From assembly GCA_964568855.1 (NCBI GenBank), contig CAZMSD010000048.1, forward strand, positions 1-24,623: 24,623 nucleotides of DNA. Reading direction: 5' to 3'. The translations under genes and the position numbers were made by a program. Under the pieces are notes generated by a model, which saw nothing but the letters and a program-made list of their open reading frames with translations, did not search any database and had not been told where the DNA came from. Positions 1 through 8,151 of the stretch are shown here, one piece after another. The DNA is from CAZMSD01 sp964568855. Lineage in GTDB: Bacteria; CAIWAD01. Position 1 is the first letter of the stretch. Every line of letters starts with the position of its first letter.

Positions 1-3000
1 TCTGTCCCGTGGGTCCAAAGGAACAATCCATTACATCCAGATCGCTATCGAGAGTTGACACCCTCCGTGGCTGGCCATGCTCACTCATCTCCTGGTTCTC
101 AAAGCTGAAGCTCTGAATCTCACCCGTACAATCCACAAAGACCAATTCTGATCCGAAGTAATGCGTGAAACCGACACGATTTGCATCCAAACTCACATCG
201 GCGTATTTGAAATGAAGCTGTAGCGAATCGAGGTCGGAGCCGGGTGCATAATTGAACAATACACCGTCTATCGTCACTGGTTGGAGAGTTGGGCCAGGAT
301 AGCCGATACGAATCTCCGAAGCACGGAATCCTACTCCCGAGCTGTCTGGTTTGTCCGCACCCACAAGTACCGTTCTTGGTGCGTTATACGCCCCGATCCG
401 CAAGGTGTCAGCGCTGGCCGTATATCGCACAATCAGTGCATGGTCTTCCTTCACTCTGATCGTGGTGCCAGGCAAGATCTGATCAGCGACGTACACCTCG
501 TCTTGCGAGGTCTCATACCAACCTGCTGGTAGATCATCCGGGAAGACCGTGCCCGATATCTCCTGCACCGGGTAGACCGGCTTCCACCCGATGTCCGAAC
601 GCGTCAAGTCGAAATCCAGGCTGTCCGGGTGGCCTTTCTCAAGGCATTGTGAGCTGGCCTTCAGTTCGAAGTCCCAGACTTCCATGGTAGGATCCATGTA
701 AGACACGAAGGTCGCTGCTTCTTCTGTAGTAAGTACCAGGTTATCCGTTCCACCCTGTATCTCTGGGTTGGTTGAAGCCCAGCTCTCCGCATCGAACAAG
801 CTGTAGGTGACTGCTGCCGAACCGCTTTCCACAAGGAATGCAGGTTCCTGCGGTTGAGCGGCACCCGTGAAAAGACAGTTCTGGATGCTCAATTCGCAAC
901 TGTCAACCAGCACACAGGAAGGCCAGGAGCCACCCAAGCTGGCTTCGTTTCGGTGGAAGGTGCAGGAATTGATCTCAACCGAAGCGCCGGTTGCGAGTAT
1001 CGCTCCGGCCTCGGGGCCTAGACAGTCGGCGAAGACACAATGTGAAATCTCCAAGCCCTCTGGCTCACTCTCCTGGGGATTGTAATACACCGCCCCGACG
1101 GGGTAGTTCAGGTCATCCCCAGATGCCTGAACATTCAGGAAGCGGCAGTTCTCAATGGTTAAGCGACGTCCCTCTGCTACAACCAGCGCGTGCGTGTCCT
1201 GACGTGGGGTGTCGGTATTTACAACGTTCTGGAACGTAAGTCCTTCCAGACGAAGCGCAGCTCCATTCTGGAGGACAAACTGTTGTGAGTTCAACTCCCC
1301 ATCGATCACGACCCCACCAGGTCGCGCCAGGATATAGTCTTCCGGAGTTCCACCCACACCTTTGATTGTCAGGCTGTCGATCGGGCTGTACTCATCCAGT
1401 ATGATGGATGACATCGTGTAAGCAGAGTCTAATTCATACACCAGAAATTGCCAGAAAGGAGCATTGGGATACATTCCGATGGCATACTGTAGAGCTTCAT
1501 CGATCGTGGCAAAGTAGGGCTCTTCGAAATTTGGATCATCCTCTCGCCCCGAACCAATATGTAGTGTATAGCAGTCCTCACGGTGTGTGTCACAATACTC
1601 ATAAAACGAAGCTCGCGCAGGAATGTCTTGCGATGTAGCTTGCGAATCCGGATGAATTCTTGGACCGATAGGTGGCCAGGTATACGATTCGTCAAGGAAC
1701 TCCGGTCTGTCAGACTGGTAGTACGACCTATCGGAAAGCCAATAGTCTGATCTAGGCCATTCGGGAATATCCTTGTGGCTCTTCGCAGTATCACCCGGAA
1801 TTGAATAGCCATAAAGGTCAAATAGAGCAACTTCGTTGGGATCATCGATATATGGATCACACCAATATTCTAAGGTATCCTGGCGAAGGATCGCTTCGTT
1901 CCCAAGAAGATTCATGAATTGGTGATTCTTGATTATCATCGAGTCTAAATGTGAACGATTTCTAAACCAAGTGTTGTAGGGGCCTTGTGGTCCCAACCAG
2001 TCTTTGGCTTCGAATACATCGCTGCTATTTCCTTCGAATAGGTTCGCATAATTAAAATGGCCATGATGAATGAACTCCGGCCATCGGTCTTCCGTCGCGA
2101 AATTGTACGCGATGACGTTTCGACTTGAACCCGTTCCTATGACGCCCGAATGCCTTAACCTGCGAAATGCATTATTCTCAATGAGGCAATAGGTTGACAT
2201 GAAGCCAATATCCACCCCATAGCCGCAACCACCGGGGCACCATCGCCTTCGAGTATCCTTGATTAGACAGTCTCTTATTTCAATCGCAGTGGAGTACTGG
2301 ATAGTGACGTTTGCTCTGACCATATTCATTACTCTGACATTTTTCAGCCAACAGTTTGCGGCTAGATAGAACTTAATAGCATATGGCCATGAAATGTCAT
2401 ATGGATCAATGTCACCAATCTCATGACAAAGCTTCATCTCCTCTATGCCGATATTATTTGTTGGCTCAATCCGAATGACTTTGGCACGATTAGTAATACC
2501 GCCGTTATCTTGGGCAATTTGCCAGGTCAATGAAATATCATCCTCTAGAGTGAGATCTTCGCCATTAACAGCAGTCACCTTGACGATTTGACCAAGATAG
2601 TCCCTCGGATCATATCTACATCTATCCGCTCTATCTTCAGAAGGATTCACTGGAATTACATTGTGCCAAGCGTAGTTTGTGATCAATGTGTCATCACCAC
2701 ATATGGGCCCGGGCGAATCGGGACTTAAGAAGAAGAGCTGGATATCGTCTTCGTCTGCAATACTATGGCTAGATGTATCTAACGTGATAGTACTTCCGTT
2801 GTAGTTTTCAACATTTAGTGTATCAGAATCTGGAATTCCAGTTGCACGGAGCATTGAATGTGCGCTTTCGCCCAAAGCAACTATATCCGTTTCATCCGGC
2901 CCGTGACCACGTATGACAATTCTGCTGGAGCTATTTGGGATCCAGATTTGTGCATTTATTCGATAACTCCCATCCTGAAGTACGACTAGTGCTGTATCGT

Positions 3001-3262
3001 TTGGATGCGATTGTGTATAGGCGTGCGCTTGATCTAATGCGTCTTGTATTTCTTGATGGTTCACGCCGGGATCGCTGACTAGCGCTGGAACGGTAATCTG
3101 ATACTGAAAAGAGCCTGATGGAATATCAGCGCCGTGCATGTATCCTGCTAGACTCCAGTCCACCCGTCGGTCTGTAGGTATGGTCAAAGTATCTTGTGCA
3201 AATACTTGGAGCTGAAGAGAGAACACCAAGCACATCGTGGCAAGAGTTCTTGTGGCGAGCAT
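1..3262 (-). CDS. Secreted tandem right-handed beta-helix protein, partial (3' end beyond left edge)
   Basis: One uninterrupted minus-strand frame reads from the ATG at 3262 to base 1 (1087 codons, no stop); I checked the frame line by line over 1-780. The ATG at 3262 is preferred over the one at 3268 because GGGAG lies 7 bases before 3262 and only 1 base before 3268. Residues 1-22 form a signal peptide ending VFA before QD. A first beta-helix region covers about residues 80-420, with N-x-G/I-x-N type turns and HHGHFNYANLFEGN near 392-410, a motif I associate with secreted pectate-lyase-like beta-helix proteins. A second helix at about 640-800 shows repeating LTIENCRFLNV / LEISHCVFADC / LSIQNCLFTGA rungs. 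It is probably extracellular and perhaps carbohydrate-binding or adhesive; no catalytic residues could be assigned. A sorting domain may lie beyond the edge. GC is about 43% at 2281-2340 and 55% at 1021-1080, far below the neighbours. Confidence 0.85.
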   Translation of the reverse strand, partial: MLATRTLATMCLVFSLQLQVFAQDTLTIPTDRRVDWSLAGYMHGADIPSGSFQYQITVPALVSDPGVNHQEIQDALDQAHAYTQSHPNDTALVVLQDGSYRINAQIWIPNSSSRIVIRGHGPDETDIVALGESAHSMLRATGIPDSDTLNVENYNGSTITLDTSSHSIADEDDIQLFFLSPDSPGPICGDDTLITNYAWHNVIPVNPSEDRADRCRYDPRDYLGQIVKVTAVNGEDLTLEDDISLTWQIAQDNGGITNRAKVIRIEPTNNIGIEEMKLCHEIGDIDPYDISWPYAIKFYLAANCWLKNVRVMNMVRANVTIQYSTAIEIRDCLIKDTRRRWCPGGCGYGVDIGFMSTYCLIENNAFRRLRHSGVIGTGSSRNVIAYNFATEDRWPEFIHHGHFNYANLFEGNSSDVFEAKDWLGPQGPYNTWFRNRSHLDSMIIKNHQFMNLLGNEAILRQDTLEYWCDPYIDDPNEVALFDLYGYSIPGDTAKSHKDIPEWPRSDYWLSDRSYYQSDRPEFLDESYTWPPIGPRIHPDSQATSQDIPARASFYEYCDTHREDCYTLHIGSGREDDPNFEEPYFATIDEALQYAIGMYPNAPFWQFLVYELDSAYTMSSIILDEYSPIDSLTIKGVGGTPEDYILARPGGVVIDGELNSQQFVLQNGAALRLEGLTFQNVVNTDTPRQDTHALVVAEGRRLTIENCRFLNVQASGDDLNYPVGAVYYNPQESEPEGLEISHCVFADCLGPEAGAILATGASVEINSCTFHRNEASLGGSWPSCVLVDSCELSIQNCLFTGAAQPQEPAFLVESGSAAVTYSLFDAESWASTNPEIQGGTDNLVLTTEEAATFVSYMDPTMEVWDFELKASSQCLEKGHPDSLDFDLTRSDIGWKPVYPVQEISGTVFPDDLPAGWYETSQDEVYVADQILPGTTIRVKEDHALIVRYTASADTLRIGAYNAPRTVLVGADKPDSSGVGFRASEIRIGYPGPTLQPVTIDGVLFNYAPGSDLDSLQLHFKYADVSLDANRVGFTHYFGSELVFVDCTGEIQSFSFENQEMSEHGQPRRVSTLDSDLDVMDCSFGPTGQ

Positions 3263-3814
3263 TTCCATTCTCCCATCTATTGATGCAAAGCGGGTATCAG
3301 TCACCTGCTTCAGCCAGGCGAGATCCCCCGACTCGATCCGATGGCTTCCACGAGTTCAACAATTCATGGCGGAAATGCCTGGAGCGTCCGACCTCGGGCG
3401 GGGTATGAAGTCCGTTCTACCAAGGCCAGGATTCAGCCCCTGAGAATTCTGTTGGATTCAGGTTCTGTGTCACAGGGAAGGTCAATAGTCCAGAACTATT
3501 ATGCAAGCCAAAATGCAGTCATCGGAGATCACGACGAAACTAACCTGCTCCGATTCCGTATCTGCCTGGCATAAGCCCTTGCTCAGAGTGTATACATCAC
3601 GCCGCTTACACCCGCTCCTTACAGTGCGTGCTAGATACCAAACTTCTAATGATTCACAATTGTGACTTACAGTGGAATCGTGACTCACCTACTGCCTAAG
3701 TTTCAAGGCCATTTTTGTAGTACACAGGACTTACATCCAACTTGCAGCTTAGAAGTCCGGCTAAAAGAACTTCTTCAGCCCCGCCCCATCCCCTTCCGGC
3801 GGACTTCCGCGCAG
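3263..3814. other. Non-coding spacer between two leftward transcription units
   Basis: No credible gene is seen on either strand; the short frames here have no recognisable composition or ribosome-binding site. The stretch holds a 12-bp perfect palindrome at 3654-3665 and two copies of CTTACAGTG nearby (about 3619 and 3666). Base composition drops over roughly 3480-3740, like the beta-helix gene it precedes. I found no convincing -35/-10 pair for that gene and no strong hairpin-plus-T-tract terminator behind the gene ending at 3815. Confidence 0.6.
3654..3665. promoter_or_regulatory. Perfect 12-bp palindrome TCACAATTGTGA, possible operator
   Basis: TCACAATTGTGA is a perfect inverted repeat in the AT-richer part of the spacer, about 390 bases upstream of the beta-helix gene start. 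It has TGTGA/TCACA half-sites as in CRP/FNR-type operators, but in the opposite orientation and without the 6-base spacer, so it is not a standard CRP site. Function is unproven and a chance occurrence is possible. Confidence 0.3.
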
Positions 3815-4972
3815 CTATTTCCTTAAGATCCCCACTCCGGGCATGGGCAGCATTCCGGCCACTTCCTCAAGCGCCAGGATGCTGTAGACGGTCACCAGCA
3901 CGGGATCGTTCTCCCACCAGCGGCCGTTCCGGTTGACCCACCAGCCCTCGGCGTCCTGCAGGGAGATCAGTTTCCGCGCCAGCTCGCCGCGCCAGCGGTG
4001 TTCCCGCCCCTCGGCATCCTCGAGCACCTCCCGGCCCAGGGCGTTCAGGGCCTTGGCGAATGTGTGGTAGTAGTAGTACAGGCCGGTGTTGCCGAGTCCG
4101 GGATTCTCCTCCACCGAGTAGTTCCTGCTGATGTAATCCAGCACGGCCTGTACTCGCTGGTCCTCGGGACCCAGCTCGGCATGGATCATGCTCTTCAGGC
4201 CCGCATAGCTCATGCTGCCGTAGGAAGTGTAGCCGCCGGCTTTCGATTCGTCCGGAGCGTAGATGAATCCGCCGTCTCCCTCAGGCCCCGTTCGTCCCTC
4301 CCCGGGAGCGTTCTGGCAGCGCTCGAGAAAGGTGATGGCGCGGGAATAGAAGACCTTGCGCTGCTCCTGCAGCTCTTCGCCGTAGCTGCTGCGTCTTTCG
4401 CTTCCCGCGAACTCGAGGTCGCGCAGGGACTCCAGGGCCCACTGCAGGTTGGAGAGGTCCGGCCGGTCCTCGGAGTCGTAGCCGATGCCGCCGTACCAGC
4501 TGCTGTCGCTGTCCACGCTCTCGGATTCGTCGAACTGGCGACCCAGCAGAAAGAGCGTGGCCCGGTCGATGATGGGCTGGTACTCGGGCATGTCGGCCAT
4601 CTTGAAGGTGCGCAGGCAGATGGATGTGTTGTAGACCGGCTGGTCCACGGTGTAGATGCCGCCGTCCTCCTGGACGCAGCCCTCGAGGAAGGCGTAACCC
4701 TTCCGTATCACGGGATTGTCCATCCCGGCCAGCATGTGGCTGCGGCGGATCGCTTCCAGCGCCAGCGCCGTGATGGCGGGGTAGTGGTTCCAGCTCCCGT
4801 CGTCCTTCTGCTGCCCGGCCAGCCACATCAGTCCCTGTCTCACGCTGTGTTCCAGCTCGTACTGCAGCGAGACGTCCAGGGGAGCGGCCGGCGAGGAGAC
4901 CGCGAGCAGGGAAACGGTGAGCAGGCCGAGTGCGGATCTTCCGGCCGGCCGCGGCTTGTGTCTCAGGTGCAT
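3815..4972 (-). CDS. Secreted prenyltransferase/squalene-cyclase repeat (alpha-toroid) protein
   Basis: 385 residues. The frame is open further upstream, but the ATG at 4972 is chosen: it follows the upstream TGA by one base, has GGAG in the end of that gene, and is followed by a signal peptide (residues 1-29, hydrophobic LGLLTVSLLAV, ending SPAA). Repeats of the terpenoid-cyclase alpha/alpha toroid type follow: QQKDDGSW (54-61) with ITALALEAI, EDGGIYT (102-108), WYGGIGYDSEDRPDLSNLQWALESL (about 159-183), GDGGFIYAPDES (232-243), and a last one with DAEGWWVNRNGRWWENDPVLVTVYSILALE (about 340-369). The conserved QxxDGSW-like motifs place it with the prenyltransferase/squalene-oxidase repeat families. 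I see no DxDD cyclase acid motif, so cyclisation of a terpenoid is unlikely and a binding or protein-interaction role is possible. It is translationally coupled to the YdjY-domain gene. Confidence 0.82.
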   Translation of the reverse strand: MHLRHKPRPAGRSALGLLTVSLLAVSSPAAPLDVSLQYELEHSVRQGLMWLAGQQKDDGSWNHYPAITALALEAIRRSHMLAGMDNPVIRKGYAFLEGCVQEDGGIYTVDQPVYNTSICLRTFKMADMPEYQPIIDRATLFLLGRQFDESESVDSDSSWYGGIGYDSEDRPDLSNLQWALESLRDLEFAGSERRSSYGEELQEQRKVFYSRAITFLERCQNAPGEGRTGPEGDGGFIYAPDESKAGGYTSYGSMSYAGLKSMIHAELGPEDQRVQAVLDYISRNYSVEENPGLGNTGLYYYYHTFAKALNALGREVLEDAEGREHRWRGELARKLISLQDAEGWWVNRNGRWWENDPVLVTVYSILALEEVAGMLPMPGVGILRK

Positions 4973-4973
4973 C

Positions 4974-5678
4974 TCAATCTCCTTTCCCCTGGCAGTCGAA
5001 AACCAGCACGCCGGCGGTTCCGCGGATCGGTACCCGGGTGCTGTCCACGATGTAGAAGGTGTCGTCGAATACGTTCTCGCGCGGGTTCTGCAGGATGGCC
5101 GAGGGATCATAATACGTGGCCGCCAGGCTGCCCGTCTCCTCGGCCGCGAAGCGTCCGTCGGCGTCAAAATAGGAGCCCGAGAACCGCCACGCGTTCCCCC
5201 GCATGGCTCGCTTCGCGTGCACGTTGCGAATCAACTCCGACACGGGAGTCGTGCCTTCGGCGCTTTCGAAGAGGATCCTCAAGCTGTCGCCGGTGAAGTG
5301 TTCCGGCGGAGATCCCTTGAGCAGCAGCGTGTCGTTGCCCATCTCCAGGCCCATCAGGAGCAGCGCCACCTGCAACTGATAGGGCCGGATGTCGCACACG
5401 AAAAGCGCCTCGTGCAGCTTGCCCCAGGGCGCGCAGACCAGTACCTCCAGCAGGCCGCGGTCCATGTTGACCTCAGCGGGCACACGGATCCAGCGCTCGG
5501 CAAGGTCGATCTCCAGCTCGCCCAGGCCGTAGCGATCGTCCCCGAGGGGCAGCAGTTGCGGCTTCTGCGGGTCGGCGGATGCCTGCTCCGGCGGCCCGGG
5601 CCGGTCTGCCGCACCGGCCCTCAGGCAGGCCGCCATAGCGAAGACCAATAGAAAGGAGAAGCGAAAGAACCGGCTCAT
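4974..5678 (-). CDS. YdjY-domain secreted protein
   Basis: 234 residues. Residues 1-24 are a signal peptide (FFRFSFLLVFAMAACLRAGAA). The body matches my recollection of YdjY-domain proteins common in Planctomycetes and related bacteria: a beta segment with RWIRVPAEVNMDRGLLEVLVC (63-82), then GKLHEALFVCDIRPYQLQVALLLMGLE (86-112), a middle part on ligand-like processing (SLRILFE), and AWRFSGSYFDADGRF (about 174-188). The biochemical role of this domain is not established. An AAGAGGG ribosome-binding sequence lies about 8-10 bases before the ATG at 5678. It is the first gene of an operon with the alpha-toroid protein (one base between stop and start), and divergent from the TonB receptor at 5910. 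Pairing of a YdjY domain with a squalene-cyclase-type repeat protein suggests a shared envelope task. Confidence 0.75.
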   Translation of the reverse strand: MSRFFRFSFLLVFAMAACLRAGAADRPGPPEQASADPQKPQLLPLGDDRYGLGELEIDLAERWIRVPAEVNMDRGLLEVLVCAPWGKLHEALFVCDIRPYQLQVALLLMGLEMGNDTLLLKGSPPEHFTGDSLRILFESAEGTTPVSELIRNVHAKRAMRGNAWRFSGSYFDADGRFAAEETGSLAATYYDPSAILQNPRENVFDDTFYIVDSTRVPIRGTAGVLVFDCQGKGD

Positions 5679-5909
5679 GGAGGAACCCTCTTTTCAGGTG
5701 TCTTCTTAGGAGTCAGTCGAACTTCTTGAAGGTAACAAATGGCCGGTCGCGCGATCGACTGTTCCTCCGGCGATTCCAGCTTGCATTTCCTGCCCCTGAT
5801 GGTTTTCTTCAGTTCAGGAGACTGTCGGACTTGGCCCTGTGGTCTGCATCCGCTTCGAGGAAATTGTTCCAAGCCCGCGAGCTCCCGGATCTACAGGAAA
5901 GCTGCAAAC

Positions 5910-8099
5910 ATGCATCACAAGCTGGATACGAGGACGGCATCGAGCAGGGTCTTTCTGGCCGCGCTGGTCATCGGTGTTCTTCTGACCACCCTGCCGCCGG
6001 CGTCTTTCGCAGCACCTGTTTCGGAAGCCGACACTTCCTTCGTGGAGCTGGAAGAAGTGGTGGTCACCGCCACGCGCAGCGAGCTGTCGCCGCTCAGCGT
6101 GCCCGCCGCCGTTTCGCTGCTGGAAGGCAGGCGCCACCTTTTCCGCAGGCAGTGCCGGAACCTGCCCGAAGCCCTTGGCGCCGTTAGCGGGGTGATGGTC
6201 CAGAAGACCGCTCACGGCCAGGGATCTCCCTACCTGCGCGGCTTCACGGGATTCCGGACCCTGCTGCTGGTGGATGGCGTCCGCTTGAATAACTCGGTCT
6301 TCCGCGACGGCCCCAACCAGTACTCCAGCACCATCGATCCCCTGTCCCTGGAGCGCGTCGAGGTGCTCAAGGGGCCCGCATCGGTGCTCTACGGCAGCGA
6401 CGCCGTCGGCGGAACCGTGAACTCGCTGTCGATTCCCTCGTCGGCGGGGACGCCGGGCTTCGAGCAGCGCTTGTATTACAGGTACTCCAGCGCGGACGCC
6501 TCCCACGTGAGCCGCGCGGCCCTTGCTGGTTCCGTCGGCGAGCGCGCCGGATTCGCGGCGGGCCTCTCCGTCAAGGATTTCGGCGACGTGCGGGCGGGCG
6601 GACAGGTGGGGCTGCAGCCGCACACCGGCTACGACGAATGGGACCTGGATCTGCGACTCGACTGGCGTCCCGCGCCCGCGTCGAGGTTCTCGCTGCTGAT
6701 GCAGCATGTATCACAGGACGACGTCTGGCGGACGCACAAGACGATCTTCGCCGTGCCCTGGGAGGGGACGGACACGCCCGACCCGGCGCGGGCCGAGAAG
6801 CGGCGCAGCCTGGATCAGCGACGGACGCTGTTCGCCCTGGATTCCCGTTTGAGCTGCGCCTCGGCGCTGTGCGACGAGCTGCGGATGACGCTCTCGCTGC
6901 ATCTGCAGTCGGAGGAACGCCTGCGGATCAGGCCGCCGAAATCCGGCAGCTCCGACGATCGCACCGATCGCCAGGGCTTCGACGTGGCCACGGTGGGGTT
7001 CAGCCTGCAGTCGCTCAAGCGGGCGGGCACCTCGCAGTGGACCTGGGGAGCGGAGTTCTACCGCGACGGGGTGGACTCCTTCCGCCGTGACTACTACGCG
7101 GACGGATCGCTGAAACGGGAACACATCCAGGGTCCCGTGGCCGACGACGCACGTTACGACCTGCTGGGAATCTACCTGCAGAATCGCCGTTCTCCGCTGC
7201 CCAGCCTGGACCTGCTGCTCGGCCTGCGGCACACCCACGCCCGGGCGGTCGCCCGAAAACTGAAAGACCCGGTGTCCGGCGAGGCGACCTCGCTCAGCGC
7301 GGGCTGGAGCCGCCTGGTTTCCAGCGCCCACCTGATGTATTACCTGGACCGCGTCGAAAGCGTGAACCTCTTCGCGGGCGTGTCGCAGGCCTTCCGCGCC
7401 CCGAACCTGTCCGACCTTACGCGCTTCGACACCGCGCGCAGCGACGAGATCGAGACCCCGGCCCCGGGACTGGATCCCGAGAACTTCCTCACGATGGACC
7501 TGGGAGTGAAGGTACGCAAGGGCCGGCTGTCGGGACAGCTTGCGACGTACTACACCTTGATTGAGGACCTGATCTTTCGCACGCCCACCGGCAGGATGAT
7601 CGAGGAGGACCACGAGGTCACCAAGCTCAACGGCGGCAGCGGCTTCGTCAAAGGCGTGGAGGGGGACCTGCGGCTGGCACTGCACCGCGACCTGTCGTTC
7701 AGCGTATCCGGACACTGGATCGACGGCGAGACGGACACCTACCCCACGTCGACGGCGACGGCCGTGCGGGAACCGCTGAGTCGCTTGATGCCCGCGATGC
7801 TGGCCGCCACTCTGAACTGGTCTCCGGTGCAGCGATCCTGCTGGGCCGAGATCGAGCTCAGAGCGGCGGAAAAGCAGGACCGGCTCTCGTCGCGCGATCG
7901 GGCGGACACCCAGCGGATCCCTCCCGGAGGCACTCCCGGGTACGCCGTCTGGACACTGCGCGGCGGCTGGCGCCCCCTTCCAGGCCTGGAGCTGGCGCTG
8001 GCCTTCGAGAACCTGAGCGACGAGGATTACCGGATACACGGCTCGGGACAGAACGAAGCGGGCCGCGGAGTCGTCTGCAGCCTGGACCTGCGGTTCTGA
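5910..8099 (+). CDS. TonB-dependent outer-membrane receptor, BtuB/FepA-like
   Basis: 729 residues. The frame is open to 5739, but the start at 5910 is chosen because AGGAAAG lies about 9 bases before it and a signal peptide follows (1-34, hydrophobic FLAALVIGVLLTTLPP, ending ASFA). The TonB-box-like segment EVVVTATR is at 49-56. The plug domain spans about 60-175 with LPEALGAVSGVMVQ, SPYLRGFTGFRTLLLVDGVRLNN, SLERVEVLKGPASVLYGSDAVGG; the rest is a 22-strand-type beta-barrel ending in an aromatic residue (SLDLRF), as outer-membrane barrels do. It takes up a substrate with energy from TonB-ExbBD; the substrate is not readable from sequence, and the plug resembles cobalamin/siderophore/haem receptors. 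Followed after 52 bases by a secreted beta-propeller gene. A weak B12-box-like motif lies in the leader (see findings). Confidence 0.93.
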   Translation: MHHKLDTRTASSRVFLAALVIGVLLTTLPPASFAAPVSEADTSFVELEEVVVTATRSELSPLSVPAAVSLLEGRRHLFRRQCRNLPEALGAVSGVMVQKTAHGQGSPYLRGFTGFRTLLLVDGVRLNNSVFRDGPNQYSSTIDPLSLERVEVLKGPASVLYGSDAVGGTVNSLSIPSSAGTPGFEQRLYYRYSSADASHVSRAALAGSVGERAGFAAGLSVKDFGDVRAGGQVGLQPHTGYDEWDLDLRLDWRPAPASRFSLLMQHVSQDDVWRTHKTIFAVPWEGTDTPDPARAEKRRSLDQRRTLFALDSRLSCASALCDELRMTLSLHLQSEERLRIRPPKSGSSDDRTDRQGFDVATVGFSLQSLKRAGTSQWTWGAEFYRDGVDSFRRDYYADGSLKREHIQGPVADDARYDLLGIYLQNRRSPLPSLDLLLGLRHTHARAVARKLKDPVSGEATSLSAGWSRLVSSAHLMYYLDRVESVNLFAGVSQAFRAPNLSDLTRFDTARSDEIETPAPGLDPENFLTMDLGVKVRKGRLSGQLATYYTLIEDLIFRTPTGRMIEEDHEVTKLNGGSGFVKGVEGDLRLALHRDLSFSVSGHWIDGETDTYPTSTATAVREPLSRLMPAMLAATLNWSPVQRSCWAEIELRAAEKQDRLSSRDRADTQRIPPGGTPGYAVWTLRGGWRPLPGLELALAFENLSDEDYRIHGSGQNEAGRGVVCSLDLRF

Positions 8100-8151
8100 A
8101 TCCTCCCGGCCGACGGATCGAGTCGGATACACACAGCCAAGGGGAAGAACA

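Noticed and set aside
1429..1860. 143-codon minus-strand frame
   Set aside because: It overlaps the long beta-helix frame in another phase and lacks any recognisable feature.
3300..3460. tRNA-like or transposase-remnant look of the spacer
   Set aside because: No cloverleaf, no conserved tRNA T-loop and no recognisable transposase residues in any frame.
4973..5167. N-terminal extension of the toroid gene to 5167
   Set aside because: It would overlap the YdjY gene by about 190 bases, gives an Arg/Pro-rich nonsense leader, and the ATG at 4972 starts a signal peptide.
3998..5651. 432- and 244-codon plus-strand frames
   Set aside because: They lie opposite the YdjY and toroid genes, have biased repetitive composition and no start signals.
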